DNA from: Galbibacter sp048266365
Lineage (GTDB): Bacteria; Bacteroidota; Bacteroidia; Flavobacteriales; Flavobacteriaceae
Assembly: GCF_048266365.1 (NCBI RefSeq)
Contig: NZ_JBLWZP010000010.1
Location: 65,452 to 129,451, forward strand
Reading direction: 5' to 3'
Length of the DNA stretch: 64,000 bases
Shown: piece after piece, positions 29,001 to 37,956 of the stretch
Numbering within the stretch: position 1 is the stretch's first letter
How the letters are laid out: each line of letters begins with the position of its first letter
Translations under genes and position numbers: made by a program
Notes under the pieces: generated by a model
The model's database searches: none
What the model was told of the DNA's origin: nothing
The model's input: the letters and a program-made list of their open reading frames with translations, nothing else

Positions 29001-29045
29001 CCAGTAATGAAGGTGTATTCATTTGGACTTAATGTTAATTTTTAA
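26007..29045 (+). CDS. SusC/RagA-family TonB-dependent outer membrane receptor (pair 2)
   Basis: The 1012-residue outer membrane importer has a signal peptide (ending near SFGQDQ), a CarboxypepD_reg-like domain (about 22-95, PIPGANVTVQNTTRGVVTDF) and the TonB box/SusC signature (LDEVVVVGYGTQKKENLTGS). A plug with SVLKDAAASAIYGSRAAYGV and a barrel ending VYSFGLNVNF complete it. It is clearly paralogous to the receptor at 15245 but diverged, so a different or larger ligand is likely. No regulator is adjacent. The operon continues with SusD, the sulfatase and the GH2 enzyme. Confidence 0.95.
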   Translation: MKNSLTLVICLFFAWMSFGQDQTISGVVTDQETGIPIPGANVTVQNTTRGVVTDFDGNYAVEAKTGEVLIFSYIGYKEQQVVVGSETVVNVQLSIAASELDEVVVVGYGTQKKENLTGSVNQIKTEEIEGKATTSLTNALQGVSPGLTVISRPGNVGSDMGSINVRGRGNLGSSNPLFVVDGIPVSASDFQRINPSDVASISVLKDAAASAIYGSRAAYGVLLVTTKKGKDGKAAISYNTYYGVQAPTNLPNKLGSYDYATLLNEANMNAGKSAVYSPEEMAIIKNGSQPDLYPDNDWYDLVYRNSAPMTEHNISVSGGGDTRYFVSGTFFDQSSLIPGSELDRYSFRANTERDFGDRLTVGTNISFVREDIDRAGAFSTTDLNRMTPLTVARHSDGSWGSITGGKVSSVLAENNPLRRIAEYGWQSKQRETFIGALNASYKITDDLSIRGIGSYKSYNHQQNTFDNEVDPITNFLTKEAINSTRKTPNQLTSRWDRSNTLMLQAFATYEKDFGKHYLKAMAGVQYEDSDYEYLEASRKSFPSNQLGSINGGSNSAENLGNAGLLEEEAFMSEFGRINYSYDGKYLLEANVRHDMSSRFNSKNRSGVFPSFSAAWRISQESFMDSVNWLSNLKLRASWGELGNVNNVGYYDYYDALGTGTATVMGDSRVDGVWPNKQANPGLTWETVQMTNFGLDAGLFKNALNIQLDVFDKQTKDILLNIPQPLELGAGDGIPSNAGSVSNKGIEFMLSYRGEIQDFKYSFSGNFSKIWNKIEDLHGMDDQINSYWINRVGESIGAFYMYEADGLFANQAEVEAHAVQDVATSAGDIRYKDLNNDGVINGDDRAIVGNDVPYFTYGLNFNASYKGFDFNIQGQGVTDVLVYLDSEASQAFFNGSGAKDYHLGRWTIDNPNPAAVYPRLLPSGENAHNQRLSSFWLYNASYFRIKNLVLGYTLPSDVTQKFGINKLRFYVSGSNLFTTRSDSRMDDFDPEMPSSRGSYPVMKVYSFGLNVNF

Positions 29046-29064
29046 TTAGAAACAACGCAGACTG

Positions 29065-30726
29065 ATGAAACAGATTAAAAAATATATAATAATATCACTT
29101 GCTCTAGTGGGAGCAAGTTGTAGCGATGATTTCTTAGACCGTGCACCACAGGATCAAATTTCCAGTGAAACGTTCTGGAAATCTGAAAGTGACGTGGAAT
29201 TGGCCCTTAATGGATGCTATGCTTATGTAGGCGCTAGTGTTTATGATGCTTATAACGATGCTTATGCTGATAACTCCTATGGGCAATACCCATGGGAAAG
29301 TAATGCAACTATTATCAGTGCAGGAACCATCGATGCCAATATGAATGATGGTTATGACTATGCCGGGATTCGTAGATTCAATTATTTCCTGGATAATATT
29401 GACAAGGCACCAGTAAGTGAAGATGTCAAAAAACAGTATACAAGCGAAGTTCGTGTGTTGCGTGCTTGGACGTATTTTAACATGGCTAAGAAATTTGGTG
29501 CAGTTCCTTTAATTAAGAATTTCTTTATCAACGGAGAAGATGTGGCAATTGCGCCTACAGCAGAATCTGAAGTGATGGATTTTGTGATCAGTGAACTTGA
29601 TGCTGTTATAGGAAATTTACCTGTTGAAAATGTATTTAAGAGTAGAGTGTCTAAAGCTGCTGCTTTGGCTTTAAAATCAAGAATTCATTTATTTAATAAC
29701 CAGTTTGCAGAAGCTGCTTCAGCAGCACAGCAGGTTATGGGGCTTGGTTACGAGCTTTTCAAAGTAAGTAGCTTAAGTGCTGCAGATTTAGCTGATGATT
29801 ATGCTGCTTTTGTAGATTTTGAAACCGCCGAAGAAGAGCAGAAATTCTATCTTGGTTTGGCTAGTTACCAAAAACTATTCTGGGAAGCCAATGAGGGGAA
29901 TGTAGAAGTGATTATGGAAGTAGAATACATGCCGGAGAGTGCTTATGAATATTCTAGTGGAATTAATACAATTTACCTTGCGGATAATGCCGGAGGTGGA
30001 TGGAGTTCAGTAACCCCTGTACAGTCTTTAGTTGACTCGTATTGGACTATTGAAGGTGAAGATTTTGTCGAGCCTTCTAAAGAAAGTAGAGCTGCCGCTT
30101 ATAATAATGGTGATTATTCTGCAGCGTATTTGGAGGAATTTAAAAATAGAGATACCAGATTGTATGCCTCCATTTTATTCCCGGGAGCAATGTGGAATGA
30201 TTTACAAGACGGCTTCGAATTTTCATGGAATAAAGGAGGTAGTAACATCTCAAAAACCGGTTATAACTATCGCAAAATGGTTGATCCAAGTGAGAGCGCA
30301 CAAAGCGGACAATATAAGGGACCACAAAACTTCCCGGTTATCCGTTATGCTGAGGTATTACTTACCTATGCAGAGGCTAAAAATGAAGCCTCTGGACCTT
30401 CAGGCGAAATATATGATGCCTTAGATGCTATTCGCCTTAGAGCCGGGATGCCGGCGATAGATCGTGCTGCCGTAGCTTCAAAAGATGCGTTAAGATCACT
30501 GATTCGCAATGAGCGAAGAATTGAACTTGCAGGAGAAGGATTAAGATGGGATGACATTCGTCGTTGGGGAATCAGCCAAGAGGTGATGACTTCAATTTAT
30601 AGTATCGATGGTGATTTGGCTCAGGAGAGAAGATATGATCCTAAATACATCAGACTTCCTTACCCACAAACAGCTGTGGATAGAAATCCTAATCTAAAGG
30701 ATGCCCAAGAGGCCAAAGGATATTAA
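29065..30726 (+). CDS. SusD/RagB-family outer membrane lipoprotein (pair 2)
   Basis: This 553-residue surface lipoprotein has its lipobox at ALVGASCSDDFLDRAPQD (Cys near 19), SETFWKSESDVELALNGCY at the N-terminal SusD motif, and RNERRIELAGEGLRWDDIRRW near the C-terminus. It partners the SusC 19 bases upstream in binding and delivering oligosaccharides. A hairpin rather than a full terminator follows, so transcription may continue at a lower level into the sulfatase. Confidence 0.95.
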   Translation: MKQIKKYIIISLALVGASCSDDFLDRAPQDQISSETFWKSESDVELALNGCYAYVGASVYDAYNDAYADNSYGQYPWESNATIISAGTIDANMNDGYDYAGIRRFNYFLDNIDKAPVSEDVKKQYTSEVRVLRAWTYFNMAKKFGAVPLIKNFFINGEDVAIAPTAESEVMDFVISELDAVIGNLPVENVFKSRVSKAAALALKSRIHLFNNQFAEAASAAQQVMGLGYELFKVSSLSAADLADDYAAFVDFETAEEEQKFYLGLASYQKLFWEANEGNVEVIMEVEYMPESAYEYSSGINTIYLADNAGGGWSSVTPVQSLVDSYWTIEGEDFVEPSKESRAAAYNNGDYSAAYLEEFKNRDTRLYASILFPGAMWNDLQDGFEFSWNKGGSNISKTGYNYRKMVDPSESAQSGQYKGPQNFPVIRYAEVLLTYAEAKNEASGPSGEIYDALDAIRLRAGMPAIDRAAVASKDALRSLIRNERRIELAGEGLRWDDIRRWGISQEVMTSIYSIDGDLAQERRYDPKYIRLPYPQTAVDRNPNLKDAQEAKGY

Positions 30727-30744
30727 AACAAAGCATTTTTATTT

Positions 30745-30775
30745 AAGAAGTTAGCTCGAAAGGGCTAACTTTCTT
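30745..30775 (+). terminator. Intercistronic hairpin after SusD 2
   Basis: AAGAAGTTAGC and GCTAACTTTCTT pair with one bulge around a short loop. There is no T-tract after it, so it is more likely a partial terminator or mRNA-stabilising stem that sets the ratio of SusCD to the downstream enzymes. Confidence 0.55.
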
Positions 30776-30806
30776 AAATTTAACACTATACTTAAATCTA
30801 ATTCCT

Positions 30807-32252
30807 ATGCAGCGTATTGCCATATTTACCAGTATTTTAATGCTCTTCGTTCAGTCTTCGTGTAAAGAAGTGAAGACCACATCTGATGGGATATCAGAGC
30901 CTGTTCAAAAGCCAAACATCGTATTTGTTCTGGCAGATGATATGGGTATTGGTGATTTGGGTAGTTACGGGCAGGAGTATATACAGACTCCTAATCTTGA
31001 CCGTATGGCCGAGCAAGGGATGTTGTTTACTAACTTTTACTCCGGTAGTACTGTTTGCGCTCCATCTAGGGCAAGTCTAATGACAGGAATGCATACTGGT
31101 CATTTGACCATTAGGGGTAATGGAGAATTTCCATTGAAACCTTCTGATACCACTATAGCTCAAATTCTTAAATCACAAGGATATCATACTGCTATGTTTG
31201 GGAAGTGGGGATTGGGACTTGAAGGGACATCAGGTTCCCCTGAGAAAAAAGGCTGGGATGAATTCACCGGACATCTTCATCACGTAGATGCCCATTTCCA
31301 AAATCCAGATTCACTTTGGTCCATAAAGGGGGGTGAGGTTCAAAAGAGTGCCATAGAAAGTGAGGTGTATGCCAATGAAATATTCAACCAAAAAGGGATT
31401 GAATTTATAGATCGTCAAAGTAGTGATCACCCTTTTTTCCTTTTTATGTCGTATACCGTTCCCCATGCAGAATTAAGAGTGCCGGATGAGTTTTTAGAAC
31501 TTTATTTGGATCAGCACGGGAATAGTATTTTTACACCGGAGAAAGCCTGGCCCCAGGGAAGACATTATGGTGGACAGGAGTATCCAAAAGCAGCCTATGC
31601 AGCCATGGTGAGCAGTGTTGATGCATATCTGGGAAGATTGTTAGAAAAATTAAAAGACAAGGGACTTGAACAAAATACCTTAGTTATTTTCACTAGCGAT
31701 AATGGCACTCATATCGAAGGTGGAAGAACTATGGAGGATGTGGCTTTTTTTAATAGTACTGCAGGTCTTAGGGGAGTGAAACGCGATCTGTATGAAGGAG
31801 GAATTCGAACCCCGCTTATTGCCTATTGGCCGGGTACCATTGCCAAAGGTAGTACAAGTCCCATAAAAGCGGCCTATTGGGATCTCCTACCAACCTTTGC
31901 TGATTTTGCAGGCTATCAAAAGCCTTTAGCTAGTGACGGAATTTCCATCGCAAATACTTTGCTCTCTAAACCACAAGATCTCGATCGTGAATTCTTGTAT
32001 TGGGAATTCCACGAAGCAGGTGGTAAAATTGCAATTCGAATGGGAGATTGGAAGGTGGTTTGGACACATCTACTCGATGAGAAAACACCGGTCAAATGTG
32101 CTGTATTCAATCTAAAGACAGACCCTTCTGAGTCCAATGATGTGGCTAGTCAACACCCGGATATTATTGAAAAGGCATATGCGATTTACAACCAACAGCA
32201 TCAGAGGGCTGAAATTAAAAAGTTTGAAATTTCAATTCCTGAAGATAAATAG
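30807..32252 (+). CDS. Formylglycine-dependent sulfatase (S1 family), lipoprotein
   Basis: The 481-residue enzyme removes sulfate esters from glycans. The lipobox LFVQSSCKE suggests a lipid anchor. The catalytic signature CAPSR starts at Cys84 within TVCAPSRASLMTG, and this Cys must be converted to formylglycine by a maturase not seen in the window. The metal-site DDMGIGDLGSYG lies just before it and the late metal motif FTSDNGTH is intact. Its position between SusCD and a beta-galactosidase implies desulfation of imported oligosaccharides before hydrolysis. Subfamily and the position of the sulfate cannot be fixed by eye. Confidence 0.93.
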   Translation: MQRIAIFTSILMLFVQSSCKEVKTTSDGISEPVQKPNIVFVLADDMGIGDLGSYGQEYIQTPNLDRMAEQGMLFTNFYSGSTVCAPSRASLMTGMHTGHLTIRGNGEFPLKPSDTTIAQILKSQGYHTAMFGKWGLGLEGTSGSPEKKGWDEFTGHLHHVDAHFQNPDSLWSIKGGEVQKSAIESEVYANEIFNQKGIEFIDRQSSDHPFFLFMSYTVPHAELRVPDEFLELYLDQHGNSIFTPEKAWPQGRHYGGQEYPKAAYAAMVSSVDAYLGRLLEKLKDKGLEQNTLVIFTSDNGTHIEGGRTMEDVAFFNSTAGLRGVKRDLYEGGIRTPLIAYWPGTIAKGSTSPIKAAYWDLLPTFADFAGYQKPLASDGISIANTLLSKPQDLDREFLYWEFHEAGGKIAIRMGDWKVVWTHLLDEKTPVKCAVFNLKTDPSESNDVASQHPDIIEKAYAIYNQQHQRAEIKKFEISIPEDK

Positions 32253-32297
32253 ATTGCGTAGCATAAATCATAAATAATCCTAATACAATAACAACAA

Positions 32298-35200
32298 ATG
32301 ATTCAAAATAAATTCATGCTTCTAGGCTTTTTAATCATGGCCTACAGTGGGATTGGACAGGGATTGCCAAATCCACTTGAACATTATATCGAAAATCCCC
32401 AAGTGATATCAGAGAACAAAGAAGACGCGCACGCTACCTTCTACAGTTATAATTCCAAATCGGAAGCCTTGGAAGGAAATTGGAGAGCCTCGGATAATTA
32501 CCTTATACTTGACGGAACCTGGAAATTTAATTGGACTCGTAAACCTACTGATCGTCCTCTAGATTTTATGACCCAAACCGCTCAGATTGAGCAGTGGGAG
32601 TCTATAGCGGTACCAGGGAACTGGGAAGTAGAGGGATTTGGTGTTCCTATCTATGTGAATCATCAATATGAATTTGCAGATTATAAAGCTCCGGTCTCCA
32701 AGGATATCAAATTTGTGGACAGAATATACCCGGCGAACCCAGGGCAAGTACCACATGACTATAATCCGGTAGGTTCTTACTTTAAAGAATTCACCCTTGA
32801 TCCTACTTGGGATGGACAGTCTGTGTTTTTACATATAGGTGCAATGAAATCTGGTGGCTTTGTTTGGATCAACGGGCAGTATGTCGGTTATTCTCAAGGA
32901 AGTAAATTACCTGCCGAGTTCAATATCCAACAATATCTCAAACCGGGAAAAAATAATATCGCCCTTCAAATCTTTAGATGGACAGATGGTTCCTATTTAG
33001 AATGTCAAGACTTTTGGAGAATTAGTGGAATAGAGCGAAGTGTTTATCTCTACAAGCAACCCAATACCAGAGTCAAAGATTTAGAAATCGTTGCTACCCT
33101 GGATGGGGCAAATGAAGACGGTGTATTTGCCTTGACAACTACCTTGCAAAACCACGAATCTAAAAAACGCAAACTAAACCTTAGTTACGAAATTATCGAT
33201 ACTGATGGAACTGTTGTTCAAAGTGGGAGTAAAAAGTTAAGCCTTGGGGCAAATGAAGCTCAGAAGGTGAACTTTGAGGCTGTTTTAGCTGATGTAAAAC
33301 CTTGGACTGCTGAGACTCCAAATTTATATACCGTTGTTGTTCAAACCAGCGATAAGAAAGCTGTTTTAGAAAGCCTTCCCAATCGCGTTGGTTTTAGAAC
33401 CGTGGAGATCGAAAATGGATTGTTAAAAGTCAATGGACAAATTATTACATTAAAAGGCGTTAATACTCAGGAGCACAACCCTGAAACAGGCCATGTCATA
33501 AGTCGGGAACAAATCTTAAGAGATATCCAACTTTGGAAGGCTAATAATATCAACGCCGTGCGATTGAGCCATTACCCGCAACCGGACATGTTCTATGAGC
33601 TTTGTGATATCTACGGATTGTACGTGGTAGATGAGGCAAATATTGAATCACACGGGATGTATTACGGAGAGCACTCTCTTGCTAAAAAACCATTGTGGGA
33701 GAAAGCACATATGGATCGTATGCTCAGAATGGTAGCCAGGGATAAAAACCACCCTTCTGTCATTATCTGGTCCATGGGTAATGAGGCCGGAAATGGTGTA
33801 AACTTCTTTGCTTCTTACGATGCTATCAAAGCTTTAGATCCACAAAAACGACCTGTGCAGTACGAACGTGCTTATAAGGATGTCGATGGAAATCTTTACG
33901 ATATGGATACTAATACGGACATCATTGTGCCTCAATATCCTTCACCGAGAACCTTTGAAGCAATTGGTGCTCGTAAAACAGATCGTCCTTTTATTCCTTC
34001 TGAATATGCACACTCCATGGGAAATAGTACCGGAAACTTCCAGGACTATTGGGATATTATTGAAAAGCACGACCATCTTCAAGGTGGGTTCATATGGGAT
34101 TGGGTGGACCAGGCTATCTGGAAGACCAACGAGAAAGGTGAACATTTCTATGCTTATGGTGGAGATTTTGGCGAAAATATGCCCACGGATAATAGCTTCT
34201 TAAATAATGGTATAGTGTTTCCGGATAGAACGCCACAACCCGCATTGCACGAGGTGAAAAAAGCTCACGAATTTGTCAATATGAGTTTTATGGGAATCAA
34301 TAGAGACAATCAGGTTCGCGTTCATATTGAAAACAATTATGATTTTATAAATCTCGAAAGGTTTAGAATCATTGGAATGCTTAAGGCAAACGGAAAAATA
34401 ATTAAGGAGACTGCTTTTGATGATTTAGATATTGTTCCTCATACTGGAAAACTTATACGCTATTCCTTGGATGGTGTAACATTCGAAGAGAACACTGAAT
34501 ATTACTTAGAATTATCCTTGAGGCTTAAAAACCCTTGGGGCATTTTAGAAAAAGATACGGAGCTGGCTCATGAGCAATTGCTATTAAGTCAAAAAGTACA
34601 ATGGACTAAGACGCCTTTGCGGAATTCTGAAAAGATTCAAAAAACACAAACCAAACAACAGCTTCAGTTTTCTAATGAAGTCTTTGAGCTTGTTTTTGAT
34701 AAATCCAAAGGACAAATTATCTCTTATAAATACCAAGATAAGGAGCTTATAAAAAACGGAAATGGGTTGAGCCCTAACTTCTGGAGAGCTCCGACGGATA
34801 ATGATTTTGGAAATGGAATGCATCGTAATAATATAGAGTGGAAAAGGGCTTCTCTTCAACAAGAACTGAAATCTTTGGAAGTTTCGAAAAACAATATAGG
34901 TGGCTATGTGGTAAACGTTGTTTATTTCCTTCCTGGGGTTGAGACTACTTTTGAATCGGTTTACACCATTTTTGGAAATGGAATGGTTCAGGTTCAAAAC
35001 ACTCTTCATGCTTCTGTTTATAAAGCTGATATACCGAGAGTAGGTATGAAAATGCAACTTGAAAAACAGTACAGCCAAATGCAGTACTACGGTCGTGGGC
35101 CATGGGAAAATTACATTGACAGAAACCACTCTGCCTTTGTAGGGCTTTACAGCGCTAATGTGAGTGATCAGTATGTTCCTTATGTAAGACCTCAGGAGAA

Positions 35201-35654
35201 TGGTTATAAAACGCAAATGCGTTGGGCTGCCTTTGAAAATGATCAAAAGGACGGTTTGCTTATTGTTTCTTCTGTGAATAATGATAGGAATTTAAGTATG
35301 AGTGCACTGCACATGCTTAATGAGGACTTTGATGCCACTCCCGGACTGGATTACAACACCTCTGAGGAGGAGGAAAAGGTTCAGCATAAGGATGATAATT
35401 ACAGTGACGGAATGCCAGAGGTGAATATCAGTAAACACATCAACGATATTGTAGAACGAGATTTGATTCAACTCAATATTGATTACGATCAAAGAGGGGT
35501 TGCCGGGGATAATAGCTGGGGTGCCAAGCCACAGAAAGAATATCAACTTCAACCTGATCGAGAATACAAATACGAGTTTTTCATGGTTCCATTTGAGAAT
35601 GGAAACCAACAAGTATATGAGGATCTGTTTAAGACCTTATATTCCGTAGACTAA
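32298..35654 (+). CDS. Glycoside hydrolase family 2 beta-galactosidase
   Basis: The 1118-residue LacZ-like enzyme has a signal peptide (ends near GIGQG) and a jelly-roll sugar-binding domain (about 60-270, with YSQGSKLPAEFNI and QDFWRISGIERSVYLY). An immunoglobulin-like domain, a TIM barrel (about 370-670) and a C-terminal beta-sandwich of the Bgal_small_N type (about 800-1110) follow. The acid/base Glu496 lies in MGNEAGNG and the nucleophile Glu569 in PSEYAHSMGN. Beta-galactosidase is the best call for this domain set; other GH2 exo-activities are possible. It ends the PUL operon. Confidence 0.92.
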   Translation: MIQNKFMLLGFLIMAYSGIGQGLPNPLEHYIENPQVISENKEDAHATFYSYNSKSEALEGNWRASDNYLILDGTWKFNWTRKPTDRPLDFMTQTAQIEQWESIAVPGNWEVEGFGVPIYVNHQYEFADYKAPVSKDIKFVDRIYPANPGQVPHDYNPVGSYFKEFTLDPTWDGQSVFLHIGAMKSGGFVWINGQYVGYSQGSKLPAEFNIQQYLKPGKNNIALQIFRWTDGSYLECQDFWRISGIERSVYLYKQPNTRVKDLEIVATLDGANEDGVFALTTTLQNHESKKRKLNLSYEIIDTDGTVVQSGSKKLSLGANEAQKVNFEAVLADVKPWTAETPNLYTVVVQTSDKKAVLESLPNRVGFRTVEIENGLLKVNGQIITLKGVNTQEHNPETGHVISREQILRDIQLWKANNINAVRLSHYPQPDMFYELCDIYGLYVVDEANIESHGMYYGEHSLAKKPLWEKAHMDRMLRMVARDKNHPSVIIWSMGNEAGNGVNFFASYDAIKALDPQKRPVQYERAYKDVDGNLYDMDTNTDIIVPQYPSPRTFEAIGARKTDRPFIPSEYAHSMGNSTGNFQDYWDIIEKHDHLQGGFIWDWVDQAIWKTNEKGEHFYAYGGDFGENMPTDNSFLNNGIVFPDRTPQPALHEVKKAHEFVNMSFMGINRDNQVRVHIENNYDFINLERFRIIGMLKANGKIIKETAFDDLDIVPHTGKLIRYSLDGVTFEENTEYYLELSLRLKNPWGILEKDTELAHEQLLLSQKVQWTKTPLRNSEKIQKTQTKQQLQFSNEVFELVFDKSKGQIISYKYQDKELIKNGNGLSPNFWRAPTDNDFGNGMHRNNIEWKRASLQQELKSLEVSKNNIGGYVVNVVYFLPGVETTFESVYTIFGNGMVQVQNTLHASVYKADIPRVGMKMQLEKQYSQMQYYGRGPWENYIDRNHSAFVGLYSANVSDQYVPYVRPQENGYKTQMRWAAFENDQKDGLLIVSSVNNDRNLSMSALHMLNEDFDATPGLDYNTSEEEEKVQHKDDNYSDGMPEVNISKHINDIVERDLIQLNIDYDQRGVAGDNSWGAKPQKEYQLQPDREYKYEFFMVPFENGNQQVYEDLFKTLYSVD

Positions 35655-35685
35655 AAATAGTTTACATAAGTCTAATTGGTTGAGT

Positions 35686-35722
35686 AGCCCCTGGAGTTCT
35701 GTGCTTCAGGGGTTATATTTTT
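35686..35722 (+). terminator. Terminator after the GH2 gene
   Basis: AGCCCCTG (35686-35693) pairs with CAGGGGTT (35707-35714), including one G-U pair, and a T-run follows. The T-run overlaps the stop region of the convergent oxidoreductase gene. Confidence 0.82.
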
Positions 35723-37088
35723 ATAAATAATCTAATGGATTGGGATGCTCCCAAGGGGCTCTATAGGGTCTGGATAACAAAGTATTAGCTTGGTTGTCAT
35801 CTGTAAATAAACGCTTGTTGGGATCGTAAATAAGTGGCCGATCAAGTTCCATTGCGAGATTCGCGATAATACAACTTGCAGTAGATATATGCCCTTGTTC
35901 GACATCTGCGATTGGTTTACTTCCTTGGTCGATGGCTTTTAGAAAGTCCATCATATGATATCGGGTTGCAGGTGCAGTGTGCAGTTCAATATCCTTTTCT
36001 TGAAGATCCTCAGGATATTGTTCTCTTTCATAGGTCACATCTTTTGTGATATGGGTCTTTCCGTCCGTTGAGATAAATTCATATTTCATGACACTGGCCT
36101 TTAAGACGCCGTTTTCACCATAAATAAAAAGTGCCCAAGGGTATTCAGGGTCGGTTGGTGTACCCCAAGTGCGATGGTTCCAGACGCAATTGAAATCTTC
36201 GTATTCAAAAATAGCAGTTTGGCTGTCAGCAATATTGGAAAAGCCTCCCTTTTGAACATAAATGCCTCCCTGAGATTGTATACGTTTAGGCCATTTAAGA
36301 TCCAACATCCAGCGCACAGCATCTAGCATGTGGACACACATATCCCCCATGATACCATTGCTGTATTCCATACGGGTTCTCCACCAACGTTTGTGAGGTA
36401 GGCCTTTAAAAGGGAGCTTTGGAGCCGGTCCCGACCACATATCATAATCGAAGTAATTTGGAATCTCTTGAATTGTTCGCTCCCCATTGGCACGCATATG
36501 ATAGTAACAGCACATGTCCACATGGCCGATTTTTCCTAACAGTCCTGTGTCTATGATGTTTTTCTTGGCTTCCACTAGATGGGGTGTGCTTCTTCGCTGG
36601 GTTCCCACTTGGACCACTTTGTTGTATTTCCTGGCTGCGTGAACCATGGCTTCCCCCTCCAATACATCCACACTTGTCGGTTTTTGGACATAGACATGGC
36701 ATCCAGCTCGAAGGGAATCTATGGTATTAAGTGCGTGCCAATGATCTGGAGTACCAATAAGAACAATATCCATCTCTATGGAGGCAAGTAGCTTTCTGTA
36801 GTCCGTAAATAGGACAGGGGACTTAGATTGCTTATTTTTTTGCATAACCAGGCTGGCGGCCTGTGACAGCTGGTTCTTATCGACATCACACAAGGCGACT
36901 ACTTCAACATCGGTAACCTGGATGAGTCTAAAGAGGTCGCTTTTTCCGTACCAACCCGTGCCTATGAGTCCGACTCTTAATTTTTTTGAAGGGTGCATCA
37001 AATGTTGTCCGTAAGCACCATAAGTTGCATAAAGTGTGGTTGCTAGGGTAGATTTTATAAAGTGTCTGCGGTTAATGTAAAATGACAT
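35721..37088 (-). CDS. Secreted Gfo/Idh/MocA-family oxidoreductase
   Basis: The 455-residue protein begins with a twin-arginine-like signal (NRRHFIKST), so it probably acts in the periplasm with a pre-bound nucleotide. The N-terminal Rossmann domain has VGLIGTGWYGKSD. The usual catalytic EKP motif reads QKP (YVQKPTSVDV), and a C-terminal Gfo/Idh/MocA substrate domain follows. Some periplasmic members act as GH109-type glycosidases using NAD and others oxidise sugars; I cannot choose. It is convergent to the sulfatase/GH2 operon and may act on the same glycan, judged by position only. Confidence 0.85.
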   Translation of the reverse strand: MSFYINRRHFIKSTLATTLYATYGAYGQHLMHPSKKLRVGLIGTGWYGKSDLFRLIQVTDVEVVALCDVDKNQLSQAASLVMQKNKQSKSPVLFTDYRKLLASIEMDIVLIGTPDHWHALNTIDSLRAGCHVYVQKPTSVDVLEGEAMVHAARKYNKVVQVGTQRRSTPHLVEAKKNIIDTGLLGKIGHVDMCCYYHMRANGERTIQEIPNYFDYDMWSGPAPKLPFKGLPHKRWWRTRMEYSNGIMGDMCVHMLDAVRWMLDLKWPKRIQSQGGIYVQKGGFSNIADSQTAIFEYEDFNCVWNHRTWGTPTDPEYPWALFIYGENGVLKASVMKYEFISTDGKTHITKDVTYEREQYPEDLQEKDIELHTAPATRYHMMDFLKAIDQGSKPIADVEQGHISTASCIIANLAMELDRPLIYDPNKRLFTDDNQANTLLSRPYRAPWEHPNPLDYL

Positions 37089-37183
37089 GGTGCTTAATTT
37101 AGGTAGTAATTTACAAAATACTGTTGTAATGCTAACATGTCAAATTAATTTAAAAATCAAGGCTTATTAGTATACCACTTCAC

Positions 37184-37933
37184 TTATATGATTTTTTTAA
37201 TCACTCGCAATTTGTGAGAATGACTTCTTGTATCGGTATTAAAAATTCCGGTATGGTCAATCCTGTCTATTCTCACCTTTCCATAGGCGTGAATGATATA
37301 GTTGTCCGGCATCATAATGCCAACATGAACAATATTTCCCTGGTCATCATCAAAGAAGGCGAGATCTCCTGCTTCACTTTCTTCTATAAAGCTAAGGGCT
37401 TCACCTTGGGTGGATTGTTGCGTGGCTGTTCTTAAAAGGGAATAGCCATTGAGTTTATAGACCATCTGGGTAAGGCCTGAGCTATCGATTCCAAAAGGTG
37501 TTTTCCCACCCCATAAAAAAGGTGCATTAATGTAATTCAATGCCGTGTTAACAATATTGGCTTTTGGTTGTTTTCCTTCTATAGTTTCGCCGTCAAAATT
37601 TCCAAAGAGATAGGTAACGGCATTGATGTTGCTGCCTAATGTGATAGGTAATAGGTTGTGGTTATCATCGTAGATGAACTCTACCAGGTCACCCGATAGT
37701 TTTGGTTTTTGTTTTTGGATACTTTGGTAGATGGGTTGATCAATGAATTTATATTGATTGTTCTCAAGCCATCCTTCAAAATTATCGTATGCCAATCGTA
37801 TTTTGCTCCAATGCTTTCTTTTTTCTAATACTTTGAAATGATCTCCATATAGTACCTGAGAGCAGAGTTCTGAGGTATGTAATGGTTCATTGCGTAAAGG
37901 AATGATACTCAAATGACAAATTCCATATTGCAT
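37184..37933 (-). CDS. NlpC/P60-fold (C40) protein with SH3-like N-terminus; catalytic Cys replaced by Ser
   Basis: This is a 249-residue protein. The first about 110 residues look like a bacterial SH3 region (LHTSELCSQVLYGDHFKVLE). The NlpC/P60 domain covers about 130-245, with FLWGGKTPFGIDSSGLTQ and the His motif GNIVHVGIMM followed by YIIHAYG. The expected DCSG active-site motif reads DSSG: codon 151 is AGC, one base from TGC. There is no signal peptide. If correct, it is a non-hydrolytic cell-wall-binding or dead enzyme, or a Ser variant. It lies 24 bases downstream of the thiolase on the same strand. Confidence 0.85.
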   Translation of the reverse strand: MQYGICHLSIIPLRNEPLHTSELCSQVLYGDHFKVLEKRKHWSKIRLAYDNFEGWLENNQYKFIDQPIYQSIQKQKPKLSGDLVEFIYDDNHNLLPITLGSNINAVTYLFGNFDGETIEGKQPKANIVNTALNYINAPFLWGGKTPFGIDSSGLTQMVYKLNGYSLLRTATQQSTQGEALSFIEESEAGDLAFFDDDQGNIVHVGIMMPDNYIIHAYGKVRIDRIDHTGIFNTDTRSHSHKLRVIKKII

Positions 37934-37956
37934 TTACTAGTTATTTGTAGGGGTAA

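Noticed and set aside
34584..35246. 220-codon open frame antisense to the GH2 gene
   Set aside because: It lies wholly inside the beta-galactosidase C-terminal domain, has no recognisable domain or start context, and is explained by the codon pattern of the sense gene.
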